This document shows, piece by piece, positions 1-5,787 of a stretch of 6,537 bases of DNA. The translations under genes were made by a program, and so were the position numbers. This DNA comes from Bacteroidales bacterium (GTDB lineage: Bacteria; Bacteroidota; Bacteroidia; Bacteroidales; SMBSF39), in NCBI GenBank assembly GCA_021107685.1, contig JAIOSH010000293.1, forward strand, positions 1 through 6,537, in the 5' to 3' direction. Positions within the stretch are counted from its first letter, which is position 1, and each line of letters opens with the position of its first letter. The notes under the pieces are model-generated. The model worked only from the letters and a program-made list of their open reading frames with translations. It made no database searches and was not told the DNA's origin.

Positions 1-93
1 CAAAAACGACATAAGCAAAAATAGAAAAATTGATTCCACAATAATATAATGTATGGTGCTAATTCGCCGGTTTAGTTCAACATTGCGTACATA

Positions 94-109
94 TTCGGCT
101 AGAGCCGAA
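94..109. repeat. Perfect 7-bp inverted repeat with 2-nt centre
   Basis: TTCGGCT, then AG, then AGCCGAA. The arms are perfect complements and the repeat stands out as GC-rich in AT-rich surroundings. It lies about 12 to 27 nt after the predicted start of the leftward transcript. It could therefore be an operator for a dimeric repressor, or a hairpin in the 5' leader. The 2-nt centre fits a protein site better than an RNA hairpin, although the RNA could still fold with a larger loop. Confidence 0.55.
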
Positions 110-127
110 AACGATACTTATTTGTTG

Positions 128-158
128 CAAATTTAACACATTATTTTGAAATGCCAAA
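128..158 (-). promoter_or_regulatory. Leftward Bacteroidota-type promoter (-33 TTTG, 19-nt spacer, -7 TAAATTTG)
   Basis: On the minus strand, TTTG (158 to 155) is followed by a 19-nt spacer and then TAAATTTG (135 to 128). This matches the Bacteroidota primary sigma factor consensus TTTG...TAnnTTTG at both boxes. It is the only promoter in the window where I can see both. Transcription would begin near 121 and run out of the left edge, through the palindrome at 94-109. The gene it serves is not in the window. Confidence 0.6.
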
Positions 159-206
159 TATCACTATTTACGGTATAGCTACAATAGTATTTTAAGAATA
201 TCCCTG

Positions 207-1592
207 TTAAATCATTTTCTTAGGGTCAACCCATTTAGTAAATTCTTCATCAGTAAGTAAACCAAATTCAAGTGCTGCTTCGCGTAATGTTGTTCCTTCC
301 TGATGGGCTTTTTTTGCAATTTTAGCAGCATTTTCATAACCTATGTGCGTATTCAAGGCTGTAACCAACATTAATGAGTTTTCTAAGTTTTTTTGAATAA
401 AGTTAAAATTCGGTTCTATTCCGACAGCACAATTATTATTGAATGAAACACAGGCATCACCTAATAATGTAGCTGACATTAAAAGATTATAAATCATAAC
501 AGGTTTAAAAACATTTAGTTGAAAATGTCCATGCATACCGCCGGCAGTAATAGCTGCATCATTACCAACTACTTGTGCACAGACCATTGATAATGCTTCG
601 TTTTGAGTTGGATTTACTTTTCCCGGCATTATTGAAGAACCCGGTTCATTTGCAGGAAGCATTATTTCTCCTATACCACATCTCGGACCAGAAGCTAATA
701 ATCTTAAATTATTCGTAATATGCATTAAGCTTACTGCAAGGGTCTTTAAAGCACCTGAAGTTTCAACCATAGCATCATGGGCTGATAGAGATTCAAATTT
801 ATTTTCAGCAGTAATAAAAGGGTAAGCTGTAAGTTCTGCTATTTTTTTTGCAACCAATTCAGCATAACCTTTAGGTGTATTAATTCCTGTTCCAACGGCA
901 GTTCCTCCAAGAGCCAATTCTGTTAGATGTGGCAGAGTGTTTTTTAATGCTTTTAGACCATGGTCTAATTGCGAAACATAACCTGAAAATTCCTGACCTA
1001 AAGTAAGTGGAGTAGCATCCATCAGATGTGTTCTTCCTGTTTTTACAATATCTTTAAATTCTTCAGATTTTTTTGATAAGGTATTTCTTAATAATTCAAT
1101 ACCGGGAATTGTAGTTTCTATAATCGTTTTATATGCTGCAATGTGCATAGCAGTTGGGAAAGTATCATTTGAAGACTGAGATTTATTAACATCATCATTT
1201 GGATGAATAAATTTTTGACCTTCTCCTAATTTTCCACCATTTAATACATGAGCACGATTAGCAATAACCTCATTAACATTCATGTTCGACTGTGTGCCTG
1301 AACCTGTTTGCCAGATAACCAAAGGAAAATTATCATCTAATTTCCCTTGTAAAATTTCATCACAAATTTTTCCAATTAGCTCGGATTTTTCATAAGGTAA
1401 AACTCCCAATTCATTATTTGCTAAAGCAGCAGCTTTTTTTAATACTGCAAATGCCCTAATAATTTCAATAGGCATTGAGCCTTCTTCACCTATCTTGAAA
1501 TTTTCTTTTGAACGTTGTGTCTGTGCACCCCAATATTTATCTGTGGGAACTTCTACATTTCCCATTGTGTCTTTTTCTATTCTTGTTTTCAT
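207..1592 (-). CDS. fumC: Class II fumarate hydratase
   Basis: This enzyme of the citric acid cycle catalyses the reversible hydration of fumarate to L-malate in the cytoplasm. At 461 residues it has the usual length for the iron-independent, homotetrameric class II enzyme. Visible family motifs are TGSGTQSNMN (about residues 96-105), HPNDDVNKSQSSNDTFP (130-146), TGRTHLMDATP (185-195, with the His expected to act in catalysis), and the superfamily signature GSSIMPGKVNP (318-328), which carries the catalytic Ser on the mobile loop and the substrate-binding Lys. The related aspartate ammonia-lyase is less likely because the TGSGTQ and HPNDDVN stretches are the fumarase versions. The ATG start gives the normal N-terminus, and a TAnnTTTG box lies just upstream at 1615-1622. 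The gene is divergent from ruvX and appears to be transcribed alone. Confidence 0.96.
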   Translation of the reverse strand: MKTRIEKDTMGNVEVPTDKYWGAQTQRSKENFKIGEEGSMPIEIIRAFAVLKKAAALANNELGVLPYEKSELIGKICDEILQGKLDDNFPLVIWQTGSGTQSNMNVNEVIANRAHVLNGGKLGEGQKFIHPNDDVNKSQSSNDTFPTAMHIAAYKTIIETTIPGIELLRNTLSKKSEEFKDIVKTGRTHLMDATPLTLGQEFSGYVSQLDHGLKALKNTLPHLTELALGGTAVGTGINTPKGYAELVAKKIAELTAYPFITAENKFESLSAHDAMVETSGALKTLAVSLMHITNNLRLLASGPRCGIGEIMLPANEPGSSIMPGKVNPTQNEALSMVCAQVVGNDAAITAGGMHGHFQLNVFKPVMIYNLLMSATLLGDACVSFNNNCAVGIEPNFNFIQKNLENSLMLVTALNTHIGYENAAKIAKKAHQEGTTLREAALEFGLLTDEEFTKWVDPKKMI

Positions 1593-1614
1593 ATATTTAT
1601 TTTTTAAATTTGCA

Positions 1615-1622
1615 CAAAATTA
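1615..1622 (-). promoter_or_regulatory. fumC -7 promoter box (TAATTTTG)
   Basis: On the minus strand, TAATTTTG matches the Bacteroidota -7 consensus TAnnTTTG exactly. Transcription would start near 1608, giving a leader of about 16 nt before the fumC ATG. I do not see a clear -33 TTTG at the expected distance. Confidence 0.5.
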
Positions 1623-1654
1623 TATGTTTTTTAAGAGAAATTAAAACTTCTTTA

Positions 1655-1662
1655 TAATTTTG
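1655..1662 (+). promoter_or_regulatory. ruvX-def operon -7 promoter box (TAATTTTG)
   Basis: TAATTTTG matches the TAnnTTTG consensus exactly and is followed by GCAG. Transcription is expected to begin near 1669, about 30 nt before the ruvX start. It sits back-to-back with the fumC box some 33 bp away, so the two promoters share a short divergent region and could influence each other. A -33 box is not evident. Confidence 0.5.
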
Positions 1663-1699
1663 CAGAAAATTTTGAGTTATTTAATTTAAACTTTTAATA

Positions 1700-2128
1700 A
1701 TGAGTAGGATTTTAGCAATTGATTATGGTCGTAAAAGAGTTGGTCTTGCTGTAACAGATGAATTGAAAATTATTGCTAATGCCCTGACTACTGTTAATAC
1801 TAAAGACATTATTAATTATTTAAAAGAATATATTTCAAAAGAAAATGTTGAATGTTTCGTGCTTGGCGAACCTAAACAAATGAACTATCAGGCATCAGAG
1901 TCAATAAAATACATTAATCCGTTTTTAAAAGTATTAAAAAAAGAATTTCCTGATATTCCTATTAAAAGAACAGATGAACGATTTACTTCAAAAATAGCTT
2001 CGCAAACTATTATTGCAGCAGGTTTAAAAAAGAAAGACAGACAAGATAAAGCCTTAATTGATAAAATAAGTGCAACTTTGATCTTACAATCTTATTTGGA
2101 TTCAATATCAGGCAGGTTTAATGAATAA
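1700..2128 (+). CDS. ruvX: RuvX/YqgF family Holliday-junction resolvase-like protein (pre-16S rRNA nuclease)
   Basis: This is a small RuvC-fold nuclease of the YqgF/RuvX family (142 residues, typical length). The family has been linked to 16S rRNA 5'-end maturation and, by structure, to Holliday-junction cleavage. The N-terminus has the DYGRKRVGLAVTD strand-turn-strand (residues 8-20, acidic Asp8). The middle has GEPKQM (56-61), then TDERFTS (91-97), and the C-terminus has the conserved helix DKISATLILQSYL (121-133, Asp121). These Asp/Glu positions would form the metal site. The Glu in GEPKQM is unusual to my eye, since I expect a hydrophobic or aromatic residue there. This is the first gene of a three-gene cluster, and def follows after 11 nt, so the two are probably co-transcribed. 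Confidence 0.93.
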   Translation: MSRILAIDYGRKRVGLAVTDELKIIANALTTVNTKDIINYLKEYISKENVECFVLGEPKQMNYQASESIKYINPFLKVLKKEFPDIPIKRTDERFTSKIASQTIIAAGLKKKDRQDKALIDKISATLILQSYLDSISGRFNE

Positions 2129-2139
2129 AAAAGAAAAAA

Positions 2140-2715
2140 ATGGTTTTACCGGTTACAGCTTATGGGCATCCTGTTTTAAGAAAAATCTCTAAGGAAATAG
2201 ATAAGGATTATCCAAATTTTAAAGAACTTATTGATAATATGTTTGAAACAATGTATTTTTCAAAAGGTGTAGGTTTAGCAGCCCCACAGGTTAATTTATC
2301 AATTCGTTTATTTATTGTGGATGCTTCACCGTTTGCTGAGGAAATGCCTGAAACAAAAGATTTTAAAAAGGTTATCATTAACCCGAAAATTGTTGAAGAA
2401 AAAGGAGAAGAATGGATATTTAATGAAGGTTGTTTAAGTGTTCCTGATATAAGAGAAGATATTTCACGAAAACCTAATATACACATCCAATATTACGATG
2501 AAAATTTTGAATATCACGATAAAATTTACGATGGAATACTTGCTCGTATTATTCAACATGAATATGACCATCTTAAAGGCATACTTTTTATTGACAGAGT
2601 CAGTAATCTGAGAAAAATGCTTTTGAAAAGAAGATTATCCGATATTTCAAAAGGAAATATTAATGTATCATATAAAATGATTTTTCCAATTAAAAAGAAA
2701 AAATTTAAAAAATAA
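2140..2715 (+). CDS. def: Peptide deformylase
   Basis: A metalloenzyme that removes the N-terminal formyl group from nascent proteins in the cytoplasm. All three diagnostic motifs are intact: GVGLAAPQ (residues 43-50), EGCLSVP (96-102, with metal ligand Cys98), and HEYDH (140-144, metal ligands His140 and His144, general base Glu141). The length of 191 residues is normal for Bacteroidota deformylases, and the start MVLPVTAYGHPVLR aligns with the usual N-terminus of the family. The C-terminal tail is rich in lysine (KKKKFKK). The gene sits 11 nt after ruvX and 14 nt before the lipoprotein gene, consistent with one operon. No methionyl-tRNA formyltransferase gene is in the window. Confidence 0.96.
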   Translation: MVLPVTAYGHPVLRKISKEIDKDYPNFKELIDNMFETMYFSKGVGLAAPQVNLSIRLFIVDASPFAEEMPETKDFKKVIINPKIVEEKGEEWIFNEGCLSVPDIREDISRKPNIHIQYYDENFEYHDKIYDGILARIIQHEYDHLKGILFIDRVSNLRKMLLKRRLSDISKGNINVSYKMIFPIKKKKFKK

Positions 2716-2729
2716 TTAAAAAATAAATT

Positions 2730-3260
2730 ATGAAAAATTTAAAAAAACTTATTACCTATTTTATTGTATTGATTGTGTTTTTTGCATGTAGTTCTCCAAA
2801 AGAAAAAGCAGAATTAAAAATTAAGGAACTTGAAAACATTTTATTTTCTGATGAAAATAAAATGATTGATAAAGCAAAAGCTTATGAATTGATAAAAGCA
2901 TATACTGATTTTGCCGAGAAATATCCTGATGATATTAGAACACCGGAAATTTTGTTCAAAGCAGGAGATATGTCAATGAATTTATCAGATGCTGTACAAT
3001 CTATTAAATTATTCGAACAAATAATTGAACAATACCCTGATTATGAAAAAGTTGCTCAGTGTTTATTTTTAACAGGATTTATTTATGAAAATAATCTTAA
3101 TGATCTGAATAAGGCAAAGAAAATTTATACTGAATTTATTGAAAAATATCCTGAAAATGAATTTGCTGATGATGCACAGGTATCAATTGAAAATCTTGGT
3201 AAAACACCAGAACAATTAATTAAAGAATTTGAGGAAAAAACAAAAAAAAATGAAAATTAA
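2730..3260 (+). CDS. TPR-repeat lipoprotein (BamD/YbgF-like helical repeat)
   Basis: A 176-residue predicted lipoprotein. Residues 1-19 form a lysine-rich start and a hydrophobic segment ending at a lipobox-like FFAC, so Cys20 is the likely lipidation site. The SSPKEK that follows lacks an acidic run, so I see no Bacteroidota surface-export signal, and a periplasm-facing location is the simpler guess. The mature part is helical, with three evenly spaced units marked by YP (residues 65-66, 102-103 and 140-141, about 37 residues apart) and helices such as SIKLFEQIIEQYP and AKKIYTEFIEKYP. This is the pattern of the tetratricopeptide repeats in BamD, YbgF and similar envelope scaffolds. It is shorter than BamD and I do not claim orthology. 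The role is presumably protein-protein contact. It is the last gene of the ruvX-def cluster, 14 nt after def, and is followed by a strong terminator. Confidence 0.85.
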   Translation: MKNLKKLITYFIVLIVFFACSSPKEKAELKIKELENILFSDENKMIDKAKAYELIKAYTDFAEKYPDDIRTPEILFKAGDMSMNLSDAVQSIKLFEQIIEQYPDYEKVAQCLFLTGFIYENNLNDLNKAKKIYTEFIEKYPENEFADDAQVSIENLGKTPEQLIKEFEEKTKKNEN

Positions 3261-3326
3261 TTTTTTCTCAATAATAAATTTATCAAACCAACGTTTATAT
3301 AAATAATAATGTAATTTTTTTCATGT

Positions 3327-3360
3327 AAAAGTGCTGTTTCGCTTATGAACAGCACTTTTT
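3327..3360. terminator. Bidirectional rho-independent terminator
   Basis: A perfect 12-bp stem (3327-3338 with 3348-3359) encloses the 9-nt loop TCGCTTATG. The stem core GTGCTGTT/AACAGCAC is flanked by A on the left and T on the right, so the hairpin ends in a U tract when read from either side. It would stop the ruvX-def-lipoprotein transcript. It also lies immediately after the stop codon of the minus-strand gene at 3361, whose transcript it would end too. Confidence 0.88.
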
Positions 3361-3789
3361 CTATTTATTGAAGATTGTTTTTAAATCTTTTTTCTCAATT
3401 AATGATAAATCATCCCGTTTATCAATACATTCAATAATTTTCTTTTTAAAATTCCAGCATGTCATTTGTCTTATATTAATTCTACGTGATAATTCATAAG
3501 AGGAAATTTTAGTTGTGTTACAAACAAGATAAGTAATATAAAAAGCATCAGTTAAAGAAATTTTACAATGATGAAACAATGTGTGTGATGTAGCTGATTC
3601 TTCATATTTACATTTAGTACAACGCCTTGAAAATGATTTTTTACCTTTACAGTAATTTTTATTACCACATTTTTTACATTTATAACCATCTTTCCACTTT
3701 TCATTAGCGAGATATTCAAGACATTTTTCCTCATTATAAAATATATTTTTAAATTCTTTTACACTTATATCATTGAAAAATGTTTTCAT
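3361..3789 (-). CDS. Orphan IS1595-type transposase zinc-ribbon protein (no DDE domain)
   Basis: A 142-residue protein matching the N-terminal part of IS1595-group transposases as I know them. There is an N-terminal helical segment (EEKCLEYLANEKW, about 20-32), a zinc ribbon with Cys38-x2-Cys41 and Cys57-x2-Cys60, the stretch YEESATSHTLFHHCKISL (62-79), and a helix-turn-helix-like part (ISSYELSRRINIRQMTCWNFKK, about 95-116). Full transposases of this group are about twice as long and carry a C-terminal catalytic domain. That domain is absent: the frame ends in TAG directly beside the terminator hairpin, and no remnant is seen in the 100 bp beyond. It has its own promoter box and sits between intact operons, so it may be an expressed DNA-binding protein derived from a transposase, or a clean truncation. 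It is the only gene here with a TAG stop. No terminal inverted repeats or target duplication could be found. Confidence 0.75.
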   Translation of the reverse strand: MKTFFNDISVKEFKNIFYNEEKCLEYLANEKWKDGYKCKKCGNKNYCKGKKSFSRRCTKCKYEESATSHTLFHHCKISLTDAFYITYLVCNTTKISSYELSRRINIRQMTCWNFKKKIIECIDKRDDLSLIEKKDLKTIFNK

Positions 3790-3810
3790 TTTTAAAATTA
3801 ATTCAATTTT

Positions 3811-3835
3811 ACTGCCATAATGTCATCGGTACAGT
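3811..3835. repeat. Imperfect inverted repeat in leader of zinc-ribbon gene
   Basis: ACTGCC (3811-3816) can pair with GG plus CAGT (3828-3829 and 3832-3835), with a two-base TA bulge. In the minus-strand transcript this gives ACTG-ta-CC, an 11-nt loop, then GGCAGT. It lies between the promoter box and the start codon of the zinc-ribbon gene. It could be an operator, a leader hairpin, or the scar of an element end. No second copy is present at the other end of the gene. Confidence 0.4.
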
Positions 3836-3843
3836 TTTTGATA

Positions 3844-3851
3844 CAAAATTA
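3844..3851 (-). promoter_or_regulatory. -7 promoter box for zinc-ribbon gene (TAATTTTG)
   Basis: On the minus strand, TAATTTTG fits TAnnTTTG exactly. Transcription would start near 3837, giving a leader of about 48 nt that contains the inverted repeat at 3811-3835. A -33 box is not clear. Its presence argues that the orphan transposase-like gene is expressed independently. Confidence 0.45.
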
Positions 3852-3893
3852 AAAAAAAAAGTGTTATTAAAGCGATTTATTAATATTTTTTTT

Positions 3894-3901
3894 TATTTTT
3901 G
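3894..3901 (+). promoter_or_regulatory. -7 promoter box for the thioredoxin pair (TATTTTTG)
   Basis: TATTTTTG matches TAnnTTTG and is followed by GCAG, the same bases that follow the ruvX box. The leader to the first thioredoxin ATG would be about 34 nt. The long T run makes chance matches easier here, so confidence is moderate. It is divergent from the zinc-ribbon gene's promoter. Confidence 0.45.
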
Positions 3902-3941
3902 CAGAAAAATTTAAATTTTTAATTTAAAAAAAAATACTGAT

Positions 3942-4403
3942 ATGAAAAAAAATGTATTAACAGGTTTAATCTTAGTAGTGGCTTTTATTAGTTTATCCAA
4001 TTTTACACAAGCACAAAAACAAGTTAATCCGGAAAATTTAACAGAGGAAACATTTAAGAAGAAAGTTTTCGATTATGAAAAAAATAAGGAAAAATGGGTA
4101 TTTGAAGGAGAATTACCTTGTGTAATTGACTTTTACGCTGATTGGTGCAAACCTTGTAAATTAGTTGCTCCTATTATGGAGGAATTAGCAATTGAATATG
4201 AAGGTAAGGTAAATATTTATAAGGTTAATACTGAAAAACAAAAAGAATTAGCAAGTTTATTTCAAATAAGAAGTATTCCAACGGTTTTGTTTTGTCCTAT
4301 GAAAGGCAAACCACAAATGACACAAGGAGCATTGCCAAAAGAAACTTTCAAGCAGGTTATTGATGAATTTCTTTTAGGAATTAAAAAAGAAGAAAATAAA
4401 TAA
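3942..4403 (+). CDS. Exported thioredoxin-family protein (WCKPC active site)
   Basis: A 153-residue thioredoxin-fold protein with an N-terminal signal peptide: KK, a hydrophobic core to about residue 21, and a probable cleavage after TQA at Ala24, leaving Gln25 first. The fold is marked by VIDFYADWCKPCK (61-73; redox Cys69 and Cys72; Asp63 corresponds to the buried acid of classical thioredoxins) and by the cis-proline loop RSIPT (Pro113). It should act on disulfides outside the cytoplasm. The active-site dipeptide is Lys-Pro instead of the classical Gly-Pro, which may shift its redox potential. Two further cysteines (Cys60 and Cys118) are shared with the next gene. The second thioredoxin gene follows after 25 nt and is about 60-65% identical by hand alignment, so this is a tandem duplication in which one copy is exported. 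No thioredoxin reductase or DsbD-like reductant is in the window. Confidence 0.9.
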   Translation: MKKNVLTGLILVVAFISLSNFTQAQKQVNPENLTEETFKKKVFDYEKNKEKWVFEGELPCVIDFYADWCKPCKLVAPIMEELAIEYEGKVNIYKVNTEKQKELASLFQIRSIPTVLFCPMKGKPQMTQGALPKETFKQVIDEFLLGIKKEENK

Positions 4404-4428
4404 ATAATTAAAAATATAAATTTAAAAA

Positions 4429-4800
4429 ATGGAACATTTAACAAAACAGACTTTTCTGGAAAAAGTCTTTAATTATGAACAAAACAAACAATGGAAATTT
4501 GAAGGCAAATTGCCATGTATAATTGATTTTTATGCTGATTGGTGTCAACCATGTAAAATGGTAGCCCCTGTACTCGAAGAATTATCAAAAGAATATGAGG
4601 GAAAGATCAATATTTATAAGATAAATACAGAACAGGAACAGGAATTATCTTCTGCTTTTGGGATCAGGAGTATTCCCTCAATACTGTTTTGTCCTGTTGA
4701 TGGACAACCTCAAATGATGCAGGGCGCATTACCAAAAAATGCATTTATTGATGCTATTGAGGATGTATTGTTAAAAAATCTAAAAGAACAAGTAAATTAA
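4429..4800 (+). CDS. Cytoplasmic thioredoxin-family protein (WCQPC active site)
   Basis: A 123-residue thioredoxin-fold protein with no signal peptide, so it is expected in the cytoplasm as a general disulfide reductant or a specialised partner. IIDFYADWCQPCK (31-43) gives redox Cys39 and Cys42 and the buried Asp33. The cis-proline loop is RSIPS (Pro83). It aligns along its full length with the mature part of the preceding protein, from the LT..TF..KVF.YE start to the end, including the extra cysteine before the active-site strand (Cys30) and the FCP after the cis-proline loop. It is slightly longer than classical thioredoxin (about 105-110 residues) because of an N-terminal extension. The active-site dipeptide is Gln-Pro, unlike the classical Gly-Pro. 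No promoter is visible in the 25-nt gap, so it is probably co-transcribed with the exported copy, and a terminator follows it. Confidence 0.9.
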   Translation: MEHLTKQTFLEKVFNYEQNKQWKFEGKLPCIIDFYADWCQPCKMVAPVLEELSKEYEGKINIYKINTEQEQELSSAFGIRSIPSILFCPVDGQPQMMQGALPKNAFIDAIEDVLLKNLKEQVN

Positions 4801-4828
4801 TATTTGAGTTTTTGTTTTCTATTGGGAT

Positions 4829-4865
4829 AAAGGTGTGGTAAATTTATTTTACTACACCTTTTTTA
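4829..4865 (+). terminator. Rho-independent terminator of the thioredoxin operon
   Basis: A 14-bp stem (4829-4842 with 4848-4861) with one G-U wobble encloses the 5-nt loop TTTAT. The stem includes AAGGTGT/ACACCTT and is followed by a run of T. It starts 29 nt after the stop of the second thioredoxin. The A-rich left arm could also let it act leftward, but no minus-strand gene would use it. Confidence 0.85.
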
Positions 4866-4886
4866 TTAAGAATTATTTTAAAATAA

Positions 4887-4894
4887 TAAATTTG
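4887..4894 (+). promoter_or_regulatory. wbqC-family gene -7 promoter box (TAAATTTG)
   Basis: TAAATTTG matches TAnnTTTG and lies between the thioredoxin terminator and the next gene. The start of transcription would be near 4901, leaving a leader of about 19 nt. No clear -33 box is seen. It supports reading the following gene as a separate transcript. Confidence 0.5.
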
Positions 4895-4919
4895 TATGTT
4901 CAATACAAAATAAAATTTT

Positions 4920-5561
4920 ATGTCCATATTACTTTCAACAGCTTATTTGGCACCTATTGAATATTATTACCATATCGCAAAATTTTCCGAGGGTTTTATT
5001 GAGAAATATGAAAATTACATCAAACAAACTTATAGAAATCGTTGCTTGATTTATAGTGCAAATGGTATGCAAAGACTAAGCATACCGGTTATTAAGGTAG
5101 ATGGAAACCATACCTGTATTAAAGATATTCAAATTTCATACTTTGAGAACTGGCAAAAAATCCATTGGAAATCTATTGAATCGGCTTATAATTCATCACC
5201 TTTTTTCTTATATTATCAGGATGATATTAAACCTTTTCATTTTAAAAAATATAAATTTTTAATTGATTTTAATCAAGATATTTTAAATGTAATTTTAAAA
5301 TTGATTGGTATTAAAACAATAGTTAAATATACATCAGCATATCAAAAGGAATCATCAGGTATTCCTGATTTGCGAAATAAAATAAAACCCGGGAAAAAAA
5401 TATATGATAATAACAAGCTGAACATAATTCCTCATTATACACAAGTTTTTGAAGCAAAATACGGCTTTATTCCAAATTTAAGCATAATTGATCTTTTATT
5501 TAACGAGGGTCCGAATACAAAAGAATATTTACAAGGATTGGTGTTTGATAAGAGAGAGTAA
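4920..5561 (+). CDS. WbqC family protein
   Basis: A 213-residue protein that I recognise as a member of the WbqC-like family, common in Bacteroidota and named after an O-antigen cluster gene. Its biochemical function is not established. Recognisable stretches are STAYLAPIEYYYHI at the N-terminus (residues 6-19), then NRCLIYSANGMQRLSIPV, then YFENWQKIHWKSIESAYNSSPFF in the middle, and YTQVFEAKYGFIPNLSIIDLLFNEGP near the end, which is the typical family C-terminus. There is no signal peptide or membrane segment, so it is probably cytoplasmic. It has its own promoter box and no co-directional partner, so the context does not suggest a pathway. In other Bacteroidota I recall it near the signal peptidase gene, which is not seen here. 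Confidence 0.88.
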   Translation: MSILLSTAYLAPIEYYYHIAKFSEGFIEKYENYIKQTYRNRCLIYSANGMQRLSIPVIKVDGNHTCIKDIQISYFENWQKIHWKSIESAYNSSPFFLYYQDDIKPFHFKKYKFLIDFNQDILNVILKLIGIKTIVKYTSAYQKESSGIPDLRNKIKPGKKIYDNNKLNIIPHYTQVFEAKYGFIPNLSIIDLLFNEGPNTKEYLQGLVFDKRE

Positions 5562-5576
5562 ACGAATTGAAAGCCC

Positions 5577-5615
5577 ATCCCACAAATAGCACAACTTGCC
5601 TTTATTTTTTGGGAT
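5577..5615 (+). terminator. Possible weak terminator after the wbqC-family gene
   Basis: ATCCCACAAA (5577-5586) pairs with 5606-5615 over 10 positions with one mismatch and a 20-nt-class loop. It is followed by TTGATTTTTG, a poor U tract. It starts 16 nt after the stop codon, so the position is right for a terminator, but the structure is much weaker than the two clear terminators in this window. Confidence 0.3.
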
Positions 5616-5716
5616 TTGATTTTTGCTGTCACGTAAATTTTTACTCTAAAAAACCAAAAGAGCTATTTTTTTCACCACTACTCATAATAAAACATTAAAA
5701 AAAAATTGATAGAAAA

Positions 5717-5738
5717 ACATCTTAAAAAAATAAGATGT
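5717..5738. repeat. Perfect 8-bp inverted repeat upstream of the HTH remnant
   Basis: ACATCTTA, six A, then TAAGATGT. Read on the minus strand it is followed by TTTTTCT, like a terminator for leftward transcription. Read on the plus strand it lies 50-70 bp before the start of the HTH remnant, where an operator of a self-regulating repressor would sit. I cannot choose between these readings. Confidence 0.5.
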
Positions 5739-5787
5739 CTAAAATTATTTTATACTTTTACAATTTCGGAAATTGATGCAAAGCACA

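Larger units (their letters stand above)
1..206. other. Left-edge intergenic region with leftward promoter and palindromes
   Basis: I find no supportable gene here. Reading leftward, the region holds a good promoter (128-158), a 7-bp perfect palindrome (94-109) and a second pairable block (49-92). The stretch around 61-110 is clearly richer in G and C than the surrounding DNA. A minus-strand ATG at 12-10 could begin a gene lying outside the window, but only four codons are visible. No convincing terminator for the fumarase gene, which ends at 207, can be seen. Confidence 0.6.
5562..5787. other. Intergenic region after the wbqC-family gene, with inverted repeats
   Basis: No supportable gene lies between the WbqC-family stop and the HTH remnant. 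The region holds two inverted repeats (5577-5615 and 5717-5738). Short frames on either strand have no recognisable protein content. It appears to mark the junction between the housekeeping genes and the eroded accessory genes on the right. Confidence 0.5.

Noticed and set aside
49..92. An integron attC site
   Set aside because: The segment can fold into an outer and an inner stem like attC, but the required GTTRRRY and RYYYAAC core sites are not at the stem ends and no integrase or cassette is nearby.
121..206. A terminator for fumC
   Set aside because: The only possible pairing (about five A/T-rich base pairs between CTATT and AATAG) is too weak and lacks a U tract on the minus strand.
2208..2486. 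A 92-codon frame antisense to peptide deformylase
   Set aside because: It is a shadow of a strongly conserved gene on the other strand, with no recognisable content or start context of its own.
3552..3734. A 60-codon frame inside the zinc-ribbon gene, same strand, other frame
   Set aside because: It is a shifted reading of the zinc-ribbon gene without its own initiation signals.
3261..3851. A complete IS1595 element with terminal inverted repeats
   Set aside because: No matching end sequences or target-site duplication could be found around the zinc-ribbon gene, and the catalytic domain is missing.
5435..5632. A minus-strand frame over the end of the WbqC-family gene containing a CAIC
   Set aside because: It is mostly antisense to conserved WbqC-family codons. 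A single Cys pair does not make a zinc-binding domain.
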